A stretch of DNA of 7,003 nucleotides from Verrucomicrobiota bacterium (GCA_027620105.1 JAQCIA010000103.1:1-7003); one strand, 5' to 3'. Counted from the first letter of the stretch, positions 1 through 5,559 are shown. Made by a program: numbers and translations. The notes: generated by a model not told the origin, from the sequence alone.

Positions 1-1
1 C

Positions 2-165
2 GACCTCGATCCGGATAACCCGCTCACGCCCTTGCAAGCGGCCTCGTGCACGTATCGCATCGCGCTGGGGCCGCGCGCCGCACAGAGCATCTGATCCGCT
101 TTCAGTCGTGCCGGGCCCGGCGCACGAACCCGGTGAACACGCCCAGGAGCACGCACACCCATCGG
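2..165 (+). pseudogene. Decayed IS91-family (HUH/Y2) transposase C-terminal remnant
   Basis: Reading from base 2, the plus strand encodes 30 residues including TYRIALGPRA before a TGA at 92-94. That motif resembles the conserved TYRIAxGP segment of IS91-family rolling-circle transposases, as I recall them. The next recognisable piece, HLIRF, lies in another frame from base 88. In IS91 transposases a similar HLIRFHG segment occurs well downstream of TYRIAxGP, which implies an internal deletion. A third frame from 108 reads VPGPA and then EHAQEHAH, like the linker following HLIRF in this family. The conserved WARLLKRVF and CPxCGG segments that should come next are absent. The gene enters from the left edge and is clearly non-functional here. 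Family assignment is by remembered motif, not by search. Confidence 0.6.
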
Positions 166-214
166 CCCGTTTGGGCTCCACGTCTCAGCCAATGCGCACT
201 GATCGGCCCCTCCG

Positions 215-248
215 CCAATGTCCGCTCCTGGCCGAAAGCCGACATTGG
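215..248. repeat. REP-like imperfect palindrome
   Basis: CCAATGTCCGC (215-225) pairs with GCCGACATTGG (238-248) with a single C/C mismatch, around a 12-base centre containing GGCC. The sequence resembles a dispersed hairpin family (TGTCCGCTTNTGGCCGAAAGCGGACA type) that I recall from many proteobacterial intergenic regions. It lies about 50 bp beyond the IS91 remnant, so it could be a REP-type element or part of the insertion sequence end. Confidence 0.55.
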
Positions 249-377
249 AAATCGTCGGAATTCTGCGAGTTTCGCCGCGCTGCGCAATTCAATTTCCATC
301 GCGGACCGTGGCTGCGGCGGTCCGAACGCGGCCACCCCTACCCTCCTCCCAGAACGCCCTCAGAAATTCATCTAAAC

Positions 378-397
378 GTGGGTAGAAGTGTGGGTAG
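378..397 (+). repeat. Left pair of GTGGGTAG repeats, candidate integrase arm sites
   Basis: GTGGGTAG occurs at 378-385 and again at 390-397, a period of 12 bp. The minus strand upstream of int carries GTGGGTAG (6824-6817) and GGGGGTAG (6812-6805), also with a 12-bp period and with the flanking ACGTGGGTAG shared. Two equivalent repeat pairs pointing inward from each end are typical of arm-type sites bound by the N-terminal domain of tyrosine integrases. The role is inferred. Confidence 0.5.
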
Positions 398-430
398 AAA
401 TCAGTAAGATCCCATTGTTCATAGAGCCTG

Positions 431-453
431 ACGGCGGAGTGTATCTCCGCCGT
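431..453 (-). terminator. GC-rich hairpin downstream of the operon, possible terminator
   Basis: ACGGCGGAG (431-439) and CTCCGCCGT (445-453) form a perfect 9-bp stem with a 5-base loop, 55 bp beyond the stop of the last minus-strand gene. No T-run follows on either strand, so this is not a classical intrinsic terminator. It may serve as an RNA 3'-end stabiliser or an imperfect terminator. Confidence 0.35.
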
Positions 454-507
454 GTGAGCCGAAGAACCAATCGAAAGGCTCGCCCTCGCACACCAATCCC
501 GCCTCAA

Positions 508-1080
508 TCATCCCCAAGAACCGTAGTCCTCGATTCGCTTCCAAGCATGCTCGTAAAAGTCTGACGCCATGGCGTAGGCGTCTTGATCGGTCTCGACCAC
601 CTCGCCCAATTCCCCGCCGAGTACCTCGGCAGCAACGCCATGTTTGAAGGATTCGGGTACCTCACCCCAGCCCATCGCCAGGGCTTTTTCGGGATTAACT
701 TTCAGCCGGCCGCAAAACCCATCCCAAGCCGCCCATATCCCGCTCATACGGGAATCCGACTGCTGTAGGCGATTAACCAACCGCGAGAATTCCTTTCTGT
801 CTTTCCGGCCGGATTTCCCGGCGTAGTGTGTCAGCGCCCCGAGACAGGCCATACCTGCAGCCTGCTTTTCCAGAAGCATTACTCTCGTGTGTAACGCTAG
901 TGTGTGAAGTAATCGAAAAGCCTCCGTATAACTAGCATCCGCCATCTCGTAGCGTTTGCGCTCGCAGGTATCAATAAGCCGGTCGGCCTCCCCGTAGTCT
1001 TTCCGTGCGAGCGCCTCGACCATCAGGGCGACACGCTCCCTCGGGGTGAACTTCTCGTACATTGGATCCAACTGCCTCAT
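508..1080 (-). CDS. Conserved hypothetical helical protein, 190 aa
   Basis: Function unknown. The start chosen is the ATG at 1080, which overlaps the upstream TGA by one base (TGATG). A GTG immediately before it would add one residue. No strong Shine-Dalgarno is present, so expression probably depends on coupling to the 95-aa gene. The protein looks mostly alpha-helical and soluble, with no signal peptide or membrane segment. Its N-terminus (YEKFTPRERVALMVEALAR at about residues 9-27, then a DxxEADRLIDTCERKRY-like stretch) resembles a family I recall from proteobacterial islands and prophages with a FTxRERVxLxxEALxR signature. The C-terminal half has a Trp-rich patch (IWAAWDGFCG, about 115-124) and an acidic tail. 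It is the last gene of the operon. Nothing identifies an enzymatic site. The reading frame is well supported; the function is not. Confidence 0.75.
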   Translation of the reverse strand: MRQLDPMYEKFTPRERVALMVEALARKDYGEADRLIDTCERKRYEMADASYTEAFRLLHTLALHTRVMLLEKQAAGMACLGALTHYAGKSGRKDRKEFSRLVNRLQQSDSRMSGIWAAWDGFCGRLKVNPEKALAMGWGEVPESFKHGVAAEVLGGELGEVVETDQDAYAMASDFYEHAWKRIEDYGSWG

Positions 1081-1367
1081 CACTGGCGCCGCTTTAACAC
1101 GCGGTCAATCGCGTCCAACCGTTCGCTGACCTGATGCGCCTCGACCGCCTTTCCGAGCGCAGACAGCATGTAGACAAGCCTCGAACCCTCCTGACTCTCC
1201 AATTGCCCAGTCCTGACTCCTCGGTAGACCTTCGCCATCTCGATGCGGACGTCATGAGGGGTCTTCAGATGGATCGTCGGGTGCTTCTCTTGGAAATGAA
1301 GGACATCCCCTGACACAGGGGGGGTAGGTACCAATGAAAGGGTCTTTGCTTCAGGGTCTAAGGTCAT
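1080..1367 (-). CDS. Small conserved hypothetical protein, 95 aa
   Basis: Function unknown. The ATG at 1367 has a GGAG six bases upstream, giving a credible ribosome binding site, and the stop overlaps the start of the next gene. The first 30 residues are proline-rich and probably flexible. From about residue 36 the protein turns helical (HDVRIEMAKVYRGVRTGQLESQEGSRLVYMLSALGKAVE), ending in a charged helix that may form a coiled coil (about 75-95, SERLDAIDRVLKRR). This resembles a family recalled from alphaproteobacterial and other islands with a TPxDVRxELARVYRxxRxG pattern, often next to phage-type genes. The size and coiled-coil tail would suit a small DNA-packaging or regulatory adaptor, but that is only a guess. 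It is flanked by a winged-helix protein and the 190-aa protein with little spacing, implying co-expression. Confidence 0.75.
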   Translation of the reverse strand: MTLDPEAKTLSLVPTPPVSGDVLHFQEKHPTIHLKTPHDVRIEMAKVYRGVRTGQLESQEGSRLVYMLSALGKAVEAHQVSERLDAIDRVLKRRQ

Positions 1368-1404
1368 TTTCGTCTCCGCGTTCTATTATTTAGATCACCC
1401 CAAC

Positions 1405-1776
1405 CTAGCCACCCGGGCGAATCACAATAGAAATTATTGGTCGTTGCCCCGCTCTTCGCTCGACCTTGATCAGTCCGGCCCGTTCCAACCGAACCAATCC
1501 CGCGCCGGCTGCATCCCGCTCGACGTGCAGGTACTTCAGTGCCTGCTGCGTGAGCTTGAACGGCTTGCCCTTCGTTATCCCGTGCCGCCACCACAATGCG
1601 ATGGCGACATTCAGGGTCTTGCCTGGCAGTGCCGCCGCCCTGCCCAACCACTCCAGCGGCACCGGCCCGCGCAGGAACAACGCCTCGCGGGGGGCCGCTG
1701 CCAGTACGCCGGATGTGCGGTCAAGCTGCAAGCGCCTCACCGGGACGTTGCGGTCGAAGGTATAGGCAGTAGGCAT
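1405..1776 (-). CDS. Winged-helix DNA-binding protein, about 123 aa
   Basis: This is a probable DNA-binding regulator. Residues about 51-66 (PGKTLNVAIALWWRHG) form a helix. A helix-turn-helix follows at about 74-101 (LTQQALKYL, then VERDAAGAGLVRLERAGL), and a beta-wing at about 102-118 (IKVERRAGQRPIISIV). The order LT..AL..L.V.RDA...GL.RLE.AGLI.VER is typical of winged-helix proteins that occur near phage-like genes in proteobacterial islands. The start is uncertain. The ATG at 1776 is preferred because conservation as I recall it begins near YTFDRNVPVRR; a GTG at 1809 would add 11 residues. Neither has a Shine-Dalgarno. The ATG sits 66 bases after the polymerase stop and just downstream of an AT-rich inverted repeat. 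The target is unknown and could be this operon. Confidence 0.75.
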   Translation of the reverse strand: MPTAYTFDRNVPVRRLQLDRTSGVLAAAPREALFLRGPVPLEWLGRAAALPGKTLNVAIALWWRHGITKGKPFKLTQQALKYLHVERDAAGAGLVRLERAGLIKVERRAGQRPIISIVIRPGG

Positions 1777-1796
1777 ATAGACATTAAAGAGAATGT
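1774..1796 (-). promoter_or_regulatory. AT-rich inverted repeat and -10-like box at the winged-helix start
   Basis: Within otherwise GC-rich sequence, ACATT (1781-1785) and AATGT (1792-1796) form an inverted repeat with a 6-base centre. On the minus strand TTTAAT (1788 to 1783) is a 5/6 match to a -10 box and ends six bases before the ATG. The matching -35 position is poor. This could be an internal, possibly leaderless promoter or an operator for the winged-helix protein. Confidence 0.25.
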
Positions 1797-1842
1797 ACGG
1801 GTGCGGCACGCGGACGCAGGTGGTGCGTCTTGCTGCCGCAGG

Positions 1843-3579
1843 TCAGGTTGATAGCGGACCCCCGATCAAGTTCATCACCGTGTTCCACATCACCACGCCG
1901 CGCTTGTCCATGTAACGCTCGGGGTAGCGGAACGCCTTCACGTCGCTGCCCAGTTCAAAGCCGTCCAGTACGATCCGGCTGGCCTCCTTCATCAGGGACT
2001 TTGCGGTGGCGATGGCCTCGTCCAGTTCGTCCAGCGGCGCTTCGATCAGGAGCGCGTCGTGTACCGGGGCGCATACGCGGATGCCGGCCTCGGTGAGCAG
2101 GATGCAGGCGATGCGCAGCATCTCGGCGCCATTGGCCTGCATCGGAAAATTGCGCAGGCTGCGGTCATTGAGCTCATCGCGGGTATGGATCTGCCAGCCA
2201 AACGCAGCCCAGAGACGGCCGCCGAGCACGGCCTCATCGACCGCGCTGTCCGACCACTTCCAGAACTGGCGGTAGGTTTGTCGGTGCAGCGCAAGGAGCT
2301 GACGGGCCCGTGCCACCGGCTGGTTGATGCGTGCCGCCAGGCTCGCCTCGCCCATGCCGTACTGCACCGCCAGCACGCACGCCTTGAACTGCTCACGCTC
2401 CGCCTCGTGCGTCTTCTTGGTGGCCGTCGCCGGCACCGCCCCGGCCTGTATGGCGAACGCGAGGTAGGGGTCGCCGCTGCGATAAGCCTCCTTCATCGCC
2501 AGGTCGCCGGACAACGCGGCTCCGATCCCGAACTCCTGCTGGCTCCAGTCCACATAAGCGAGCCCCCAGCCTGGCCGCGGTCGTATCAGTCCGCGAAGCC
2601 ACACCGAAGGGCCGAAGATGAACTTGGAGTTCGACGGCTGATTGCGGCCGGTGCGCGCGCGAAACGGCGACAGCAGGCAACGGTTGCGCCCGTCGTCTCC
2701 CACCTGCAGGCTGGCCAGGCGCATCTCGGACAGCGCCGAGCGCAGCTCGCGGATCGGTGCCACCCGCAGGTGCGTGCGCGCCATTTCGCGGAAGGTGGCA
2801 TCGCACAGATCGAGTCGGCCGCTTTCCAGTCGCGGCCAGGGAATGTCGTTGGCGACCAGGTATTGCTCCCAGCGGCTGGCCTTGAAGGTGCGGCCGTCGT
2901 ACACCTTGTAGTCGCGATCGAGTTCGGCGATCAGCTGGTCTTGTATGGCATGCCACTGCGCCTGCAGCCGCGCCAAGGCCTCTTCGTCCAGGGGCACACC
3001 GTTCATCTGGATGCGCGAGACGGCCTTCATGTAGCGGCCGCGCAGGAGCGCGCGAGGCCAATCGATCTGGTCCTGCATCGTCGAGAGCAGTTCGGCCAGC
3101 GCCACCACGTCCGATTCACAGTAGTCGAGGATGGCTAATTGCTCCGCCGGGCTCCACGGGCCGCCGGTAAGGACCAGATCGCGCAGGGCGTCCTTCTTCT
3201 CGCCGCCACTGGTGGGCAAGCCAAAGTGCATCAGCGCGCCGAGCAGCCCGCTGCCGTGGGCGAGGCGCAGCCCGTTGGTCAGGCAGCGGAACTCGGCAAA
3301 GAGATCAAGCACATGTTCCGGTAGCGTCCAACCCAACACATCGAAACAATCCATCTCGGCAGAGGCGTAAAAGGCGACGCACAGCGCCTTGTCGCCCGTG
3401 GGGAATGGTGCGGCAACCATCACCTTCAGATCGTCCTGCCAGTAGCGGCTGGTGCGACCGGAGGGCCACTCCCGCACCACCATGCACACCGGCACAGGCG
3501 GGTTGCCCTCGCGGCCGCGAGACGGATGGAACTCGAAGTCCACCAGATAGACGCCGTCGGGAAAATTGAGCGCGTCCAT
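1843..3579 (-). CDS. Family A (PolI-like) DNA polymerase with DEDDy 3'-5' exonuclease, no 5'-nuclease
   Basis: This is a DNA-templated DNA polymerase with a proofreading domain, 578 aa, phage-like in length and lacking the 5'-nuclease domain of chromosomal PolA. The exonuclease shows VDFEF (D14, E16), AEMDCF (D77) and DYCESD (Y153, D157), so the DEDDy set appears complete. The polymerase shows TGRNQPSN (about 310-317), motif A YVDWSQQE (D344, E349), motif B REQFK...YG (R395, K399, Y407, G408), the NFPMQ helix (477-481) and motif C VHDALLIEAP (H507, D508). Motif C has Ala509 where E. coli PolI has Glu883, and Leu403 sits at the Phe762 position by eye. The catalytic aspartates D344 and D508 are present, so activity is expected. 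The ATG overlaps the upstream stop by one base (TGATG) and has GGGGAG six bases upstream. It is probably involved in element DNA synthesis or repair; the substrate is unknown. Confidence 0.93.
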   Translation of the reverse strand: MDALNFPDGVYLVDFEFHPSRGREGNPPVPVCMVVREWPSGRTSRYWQDDLKVMVAAPFPTGDKALCVAFYASAEMDCFDVLGWTLPEHVLDLFAEFRCLTNGLRLAHGSGLLGALMHFGLPTSGGEKKDALRDLVLTGGPWSPAEQLAILDYCESDVVALAELLSTMQDQIDWPRALLRGRYMKAVSRIQMNGVPLDEEALARLQAQWHAIQDQLIAELDRDYKVYDGRTFKASRWEQYLVANDIPWPRLESGRLDLCDATFREMARTHLRVAPIRELRSALSEMRLASLQVGDDGRNRCLLSPFRARTGRNQPSNSKFIFGPSVWLRGLIRPRPGWGLAYVDWSQQEFGIGAALSGDLAMKEAYRSGDPYLAFAIQAGAVPATATKKTHEAEREQFKACVLAVQYGMGEASLAARINQPVARARQLLALHRQTYRQFWKWSDSAVDEAVLGGRLWAAFGWQIHTRDELNDRSLRNFPMQANGAEMLRIACILLTEAGIRVCAPVHDALLIEAPLDELDEAIATAKSLMKEASRIVLDGFELGSDVKAFRYPERYMDKRGVVMWNTVMNLIGGPLST

Positions 3580-4166
3580 CAGATTCTCCCCAGCAGCGAC
3601 TGAACAACCGGGTGATCAAGGCTGGTGATGATCTTGCCGCGGAAGGCCACTTCGACCAGGGCATCGATGCCGTGCGCCGGCCATTCCGGCTCGGGCAGCG
3701 CGCCTTCGGCTTCATACACGTCGTAACTGCCGGTGTGCATGTTGGCGGTGAGGCGCAGCCATTTCAGCTTGGCGAGCTCCACCGCCTGCGCCAGCGACTC
3801 GTGCCAGGGATTGCGCGTGCCCGCCTCGCCCGGCAGCGGCACCGGGATCAGGAACACATTGTTCTGCCGGTCGATGGCCGCATGCAGCATAACCGGGCGG
3901 ACAAGTTCGCTGATCTCCTGCGCGACATTGGGCAGCACCACGTAGCTCTCGCGGGCTTCCTTCTGTTCGAGGAACATGGCGGCGAAGGTCATATCCAAGG
4001 ATGTGTGGGTGCGGAAAAACTGCGGCTTTTTCGGCTTGCTCACGGGCACCGTGGTAAGCAGCTTTTTCACGCCTAGGGTTGCCCCGTAGTTGGCGGGCAG
4101 GCGCAGGGCCTGCAGGTCAGTCAGCGCGGAAGCGACGGCTTGTTGCGTCGGCGTCGGTGATTCCAT
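3579..4166 (-). CDS. Conserved hypothetical protein coupled to the polymerase, 195 aa
   Basis: Function unknown. The start at 4166 is chosen because AAGGAG lies seven bases upstream, the best ribosome binding site in the operon. The frame stays open to an ATG at 4319, which would give 246 aa and overlap the AlpA stop as ATGA; the extra 51 residues are low-complexity and Ser/Pro/Thr-rich. The core runs from KKPQFFRTH (about residues 45-53) through a segment with RQNNVFLIPVPLPGE (about 120-134), WHESLAQAVELAKLKWLRLTANM (about 140-162), SYDVYEA (about 165-171), LPEPEWP (about 176-182) and a C-terminal SLDHPVVQSLLG. I recall similar proteins directly upstream of PolI-like polymerases in other islands. 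It overlaps the polymerase start by one base, so the two are probably made in fixed ratio. A polymerase accessory role is inference. Confidence 0.8.
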   Translation of the reverse strand: MESPTPTQQAVASALTDLQALRLPANYGATLGVKKLLTTVPVSKPKKPQFFRTHTSLDMTFAAMFLEQKEARESYVVLPNVAQEISELVRPVMLHAAIDRQNNVFLIPVPLPGEAGTRNPWHESLAQAVELAKLKWLRLTANMHTGSYDVYEAEGALPEPEWPAHGIDALVEVAFRGKIITSLDHPVVQSLLGRI

Positions 4167-4315
4167 GGCGATACTCCTTGATGCATTGAGGTCTAGGGCG
4201 GCCTGACCACTTTCGTGACGGGGCTCGGGGTTTTTGGTGGCATCAACACCAGAGGAGAGAGTAGAATTCGCCTTGCTGGGGGCGCTCTCGGATGCGGTTT
4301 GGTTCGGGGGCGTTT

Positions 4316-4582
4316 TCATTTTGTGCGCGCCCGATCGGTGGGAGTTGCAGATTGGCCGTCTTGGACGCCCCTGCGTCTCTTCTGAACTCGCGTCCTGAGC
4401 CAAATTTCCAGCTCAGCTTCGACCCATCCCACCGCCCGTGCTCCTATTGCTACGGGCACTGGGAACGTAGGATCGTAGTCACCCGGCCTCTCGTGGCTCG
4501 GACGAAGCTTCGCGTAGATCGCGGAACGCGAGAGACCGCTACGGCTTTTGACTTGCGGAAGGCGAAGAATTGTCGTACCCAT
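4316..4582 (-). CDS. AlpA-family transcriptional regulator / excisionase-like protein, 88 aa
   Basis: This is a small MerR-like winged-helix DNA-binding protein of the AlpA type. It shows ILRLPQVKSRSGLSRSAIYAK (residues 5-25, the helix-turn-helix) and then FPVPVAIGARAVGWVEAELEIWL (40-62, the wing and following helix), matching the family pattern LRLxxVxxxTGLSRSxIY...FPxPVxxGxRAVGWxxxEVxxW. The stretch between the two parts (RPSHERPGDYDPT) is longer than usual, and a basic tail (RTRVQKRRRG) follows. In phage P4-like and CP4-57-like islands such proteins control int or assist excision, which fits the gene's position. The start at 4582 has AAGGGGA seven bases upstream; an earlier in-frame ATG at 4612 has none. 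The stop overlaps a possible start of the next gene (ATGA). Confidence 0.88.
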   Translation of the reverse strand: MGTTILRLPQVKSRSGLSRSAIYAKLRPSHERPGDYDPTFPVPVAIGARAVGWVEAELEIWLRTRVQKRRRGVQDGQSATPTDRARTK

Positions 4583-4585
4583 ACT

Positions 4586-4604
4586 CAAATCCCCTTGGGG
4601 TTTG
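4586..4604 (-). promoter_or_regulatory. Hairpin sequestering the alpA-type ribosome binding site
   Basis: On the minus strand CAAACCCC (4604 to 4597) can pair with GGGGATTTG (4594 to 4586) with one bulged A. The Shine-Dalgarno AAGGGGA used by the ATG at 4582 would lie inside the loop and 3' arm. Such a structure would reduce translation unless opened. The pairing is visible in the sequence; a regulatory role is inference. Confidence 0.35.
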
Positions 4605-4655
4605 TTGAACATGGGTAAGGATTGAATACCTGTACGGAGGCACTAACTAGGCATT

Positions 4656-4679
4656 AAAGGTACATCCCGATGTACCTTT
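4656..4679. promoter_or_regulatory. Perfect 10-bp dyad between the 231-aa gene and alpA-type gene
   Basis: AAAGGTACAT (4656-4665) and ATGTACCTTT (4670-4679) are perfect inverted repeats around CCCG. The dyad sits 26 bp past the 231-aa gene's stop and about 75 bp before the AlpA-type start. On the minus strand it is followed only by TTTAATG, so it is a weak intrinsic terminator at best. The symmetric GGTACAT half-sites would suit a dimeric repressor operator controlling the downstream operon. I cannot decide between the two. Confidence 0.45.
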
Positions 4680-4705
4680 TCCTCCGGCATCGAATTTAGG
4701 TCAGG

Positions 4706-5401
4706 CTATGCAGCTCGCGGATCGCGGAGCAGTTTCGAGAGTCCGTCGTAATCTTCTGAAATAATCTTGCCCGCGAGTAAGGCAAACTCTACAAATTCCC
4801 GTTCTGTGCGCTTCATTGCGCTGGATTTGCCTTGGTAGTGGTTGCGAAAGGCAAGCCGCAACCATCGAATTACCTCAATTAGCGCAAATTTTTTTCCTGC
4901 GCCCTTACTGGACTTCCCACCCATCTCCCTTAACACGGCTGCAGACACCTCAACAAGGGCTTCCAGCGCCCGCTCCATCTCGCAAATATTCTTGCCACGC
5001 TTGGTAATTTGCTCGCGGTAATAATTGCTCCACTCCTTAATTGTGTTTAGCAACTTGAACGCACTGCGGCCCACTGGTTGGAACGCTACACGGTAGTCCG
5101 AAGGTCGCGGAATATTGTCCAAATGTTGCGCGCCATCGATGTAAAGCCCGATTGCGATCTCCACCACACGGATTGCCTCAAACGGGTCATTCGGGGGTGT
5201 TTCCTGTTCGGGAATCTTCTCGACCAGTAACGGTGCGCCAGGTTCGCGCTTCACCACTCGATAGCCGGGAGTTTCCGCCGCAGTCAGACTTTTCACGTCA
5301 TAGCCAAGTAGCATAAGCAAGTGACCTCTTTCCTCTTTGGAAAGAGCATGCCCTTGCGTCATAAAGACTGTCGAAGGTTTCTTCGGCCTTGGTCGCGGCA
5401 C
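4706..5401 (-). CDS. Hypothetical protein between int and alpA-type gene, 231 aa
   Basis: Not recognised. The GTG at 5401 is chosen because GAGAGGGG lies about six bases upstream; an ATG 13 codons in (5362) has no comparable site. The protein starts with a basic, proline-rich segment (PRPRPKKPS), has a variable middle with a PEQETPPNDPFEA linker (about 64-76), then mostly helical segments: VVEIAIGLYIDGAQHL (79-94), a charged helix with KEWSNYYREQITKRGK, an acidic-hydrophobic helix MERALEALVEVSAAVL (142-157), a Gly/Lys-rich loop (GGKSSKGAGKK, 161-171) and C-terminal helices. There is no signal peptide or clear membrane span. Its codons look richer in A and T than those of the polymerase or integrase, suggesting a separate origin. 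It is an accessory (cargo-position) gene flanked by two intergenic gaps, so it may be transcribed alone. Confidence 0.75.
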   Translation of the reverse strand: MPRPRPKKPSTVFMTQGHALSKEERGHLLMLLGYDVKSLTAAETPGYRVVKREPGAPLLVEKIPEQETPPNDPFEAIRVVEIAIGLYIDGAQHLDNIPRPSDYRVAFQPVGRSAFKLLNTIKEWSNYYREQITKRGKNICEMERALEALVEVSAAVLREMGGKSSKGAGKKFALIEVIRWLRLAFRNHYQGKSSAMKRTEREFVEFALLAGKIISEDYDGLSKLLRDPRAA

Positions 5402-5520
5402 GCAACACCCCTCTCATTCTTACCTTTGCGACGTACCAGCGATAGCCGAACACGACCGTTCCGGGTTTCGCGCCGTCGGGCTAGGCGCAGCAGTCCATAG
5501 AATTGGCCGATGGCCTATTC

Positions 5521-5543
5521 ACAGGGCTCCGCGCGAGGCCTGT
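5521..5543 (-). terminator. Imperfect hairpin after int, weak terminator candidate
   Basis: ACAGGGCTCC (5521-5530) and CGAGGCCTGT (5534-5543) pair with two mismatches around a 3-base centre, starting 17 bases beyond the int stop on the minus strand. There is no T-run. It lies in the 158-bp gap between int and the 231-aa gene, which otherwise shows no gene and no convincing promoter. Confidence 0.25.
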
Positions 5544-5559
5544 CCCACATCCCTGCGGC

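Larger units (their letters stand above)
166..507. other. Non-coding stretch between IS remnant and the operon end
   Basis: I see no gene with a ribosome binding site or recognisable product in this stretch. It holds a REP-like hairpin (215-248), a GTGGGTAG repeat pair (378-397) and a GC-rich hairpin (431-453). Open frames crossing it are short and translate the repeats: the minus-strand frame gives FYPHFYPR across the repeat pair. It most likely represents IS-derived sequence running into the end of the integrated element. Confidence 0.5.

Noticed and set aside
106..125. GC-rich palindrome centred on CCGGGCCCGG
   Set aside because: The perfect core is only 10 bp, in very GC-rich sequence inside the transposase remnant; such palindromes arise easily by chance here.
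309..340. Resemblance to the antisense tRNA-Asp 3' end, considered as attR
   Set aside because: It shares only short blocks such as TGGC, GCGG and CGAAC with gaps between them; integrase direct repeats should be near-identical, so this is probably chance.
289..507. 72-codon minus-strand frame starting right after the 190-aa gene
   Set aside because: It begins with TTG, has no ribosome binding site, and its FYPHFYPR segment simply translates the GTGGGTAG repeat pair; a repeat-derived frame is more likely than a gene.
2393..3061. Minus-strand open frame of 222 codons in another frame within the polymerase
   Set aside because: It is a shifted-frame shadow of the polymerase, with Arg/Pro/Ala-rich composition and no independent start signals.
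2059..3138. Long plus-strand open frame of 359 codons opposite the polymerase
   Set aside because: It lies antisense to a polymerase with all catalytic motifs in place, has no ribosome binding site and reads as low-information Arg/Ala/His/Gln-rich sequence typical of a GC-rich shadow frame.
4583..4612. Longer AlpA-type start at the ATG at 4612
   Set aside because: No Shine-Dalgarno precedes it, the extra ten residues are outside the conserved fold, and the ATG at 4582 has a well-placed AAGGGGA.
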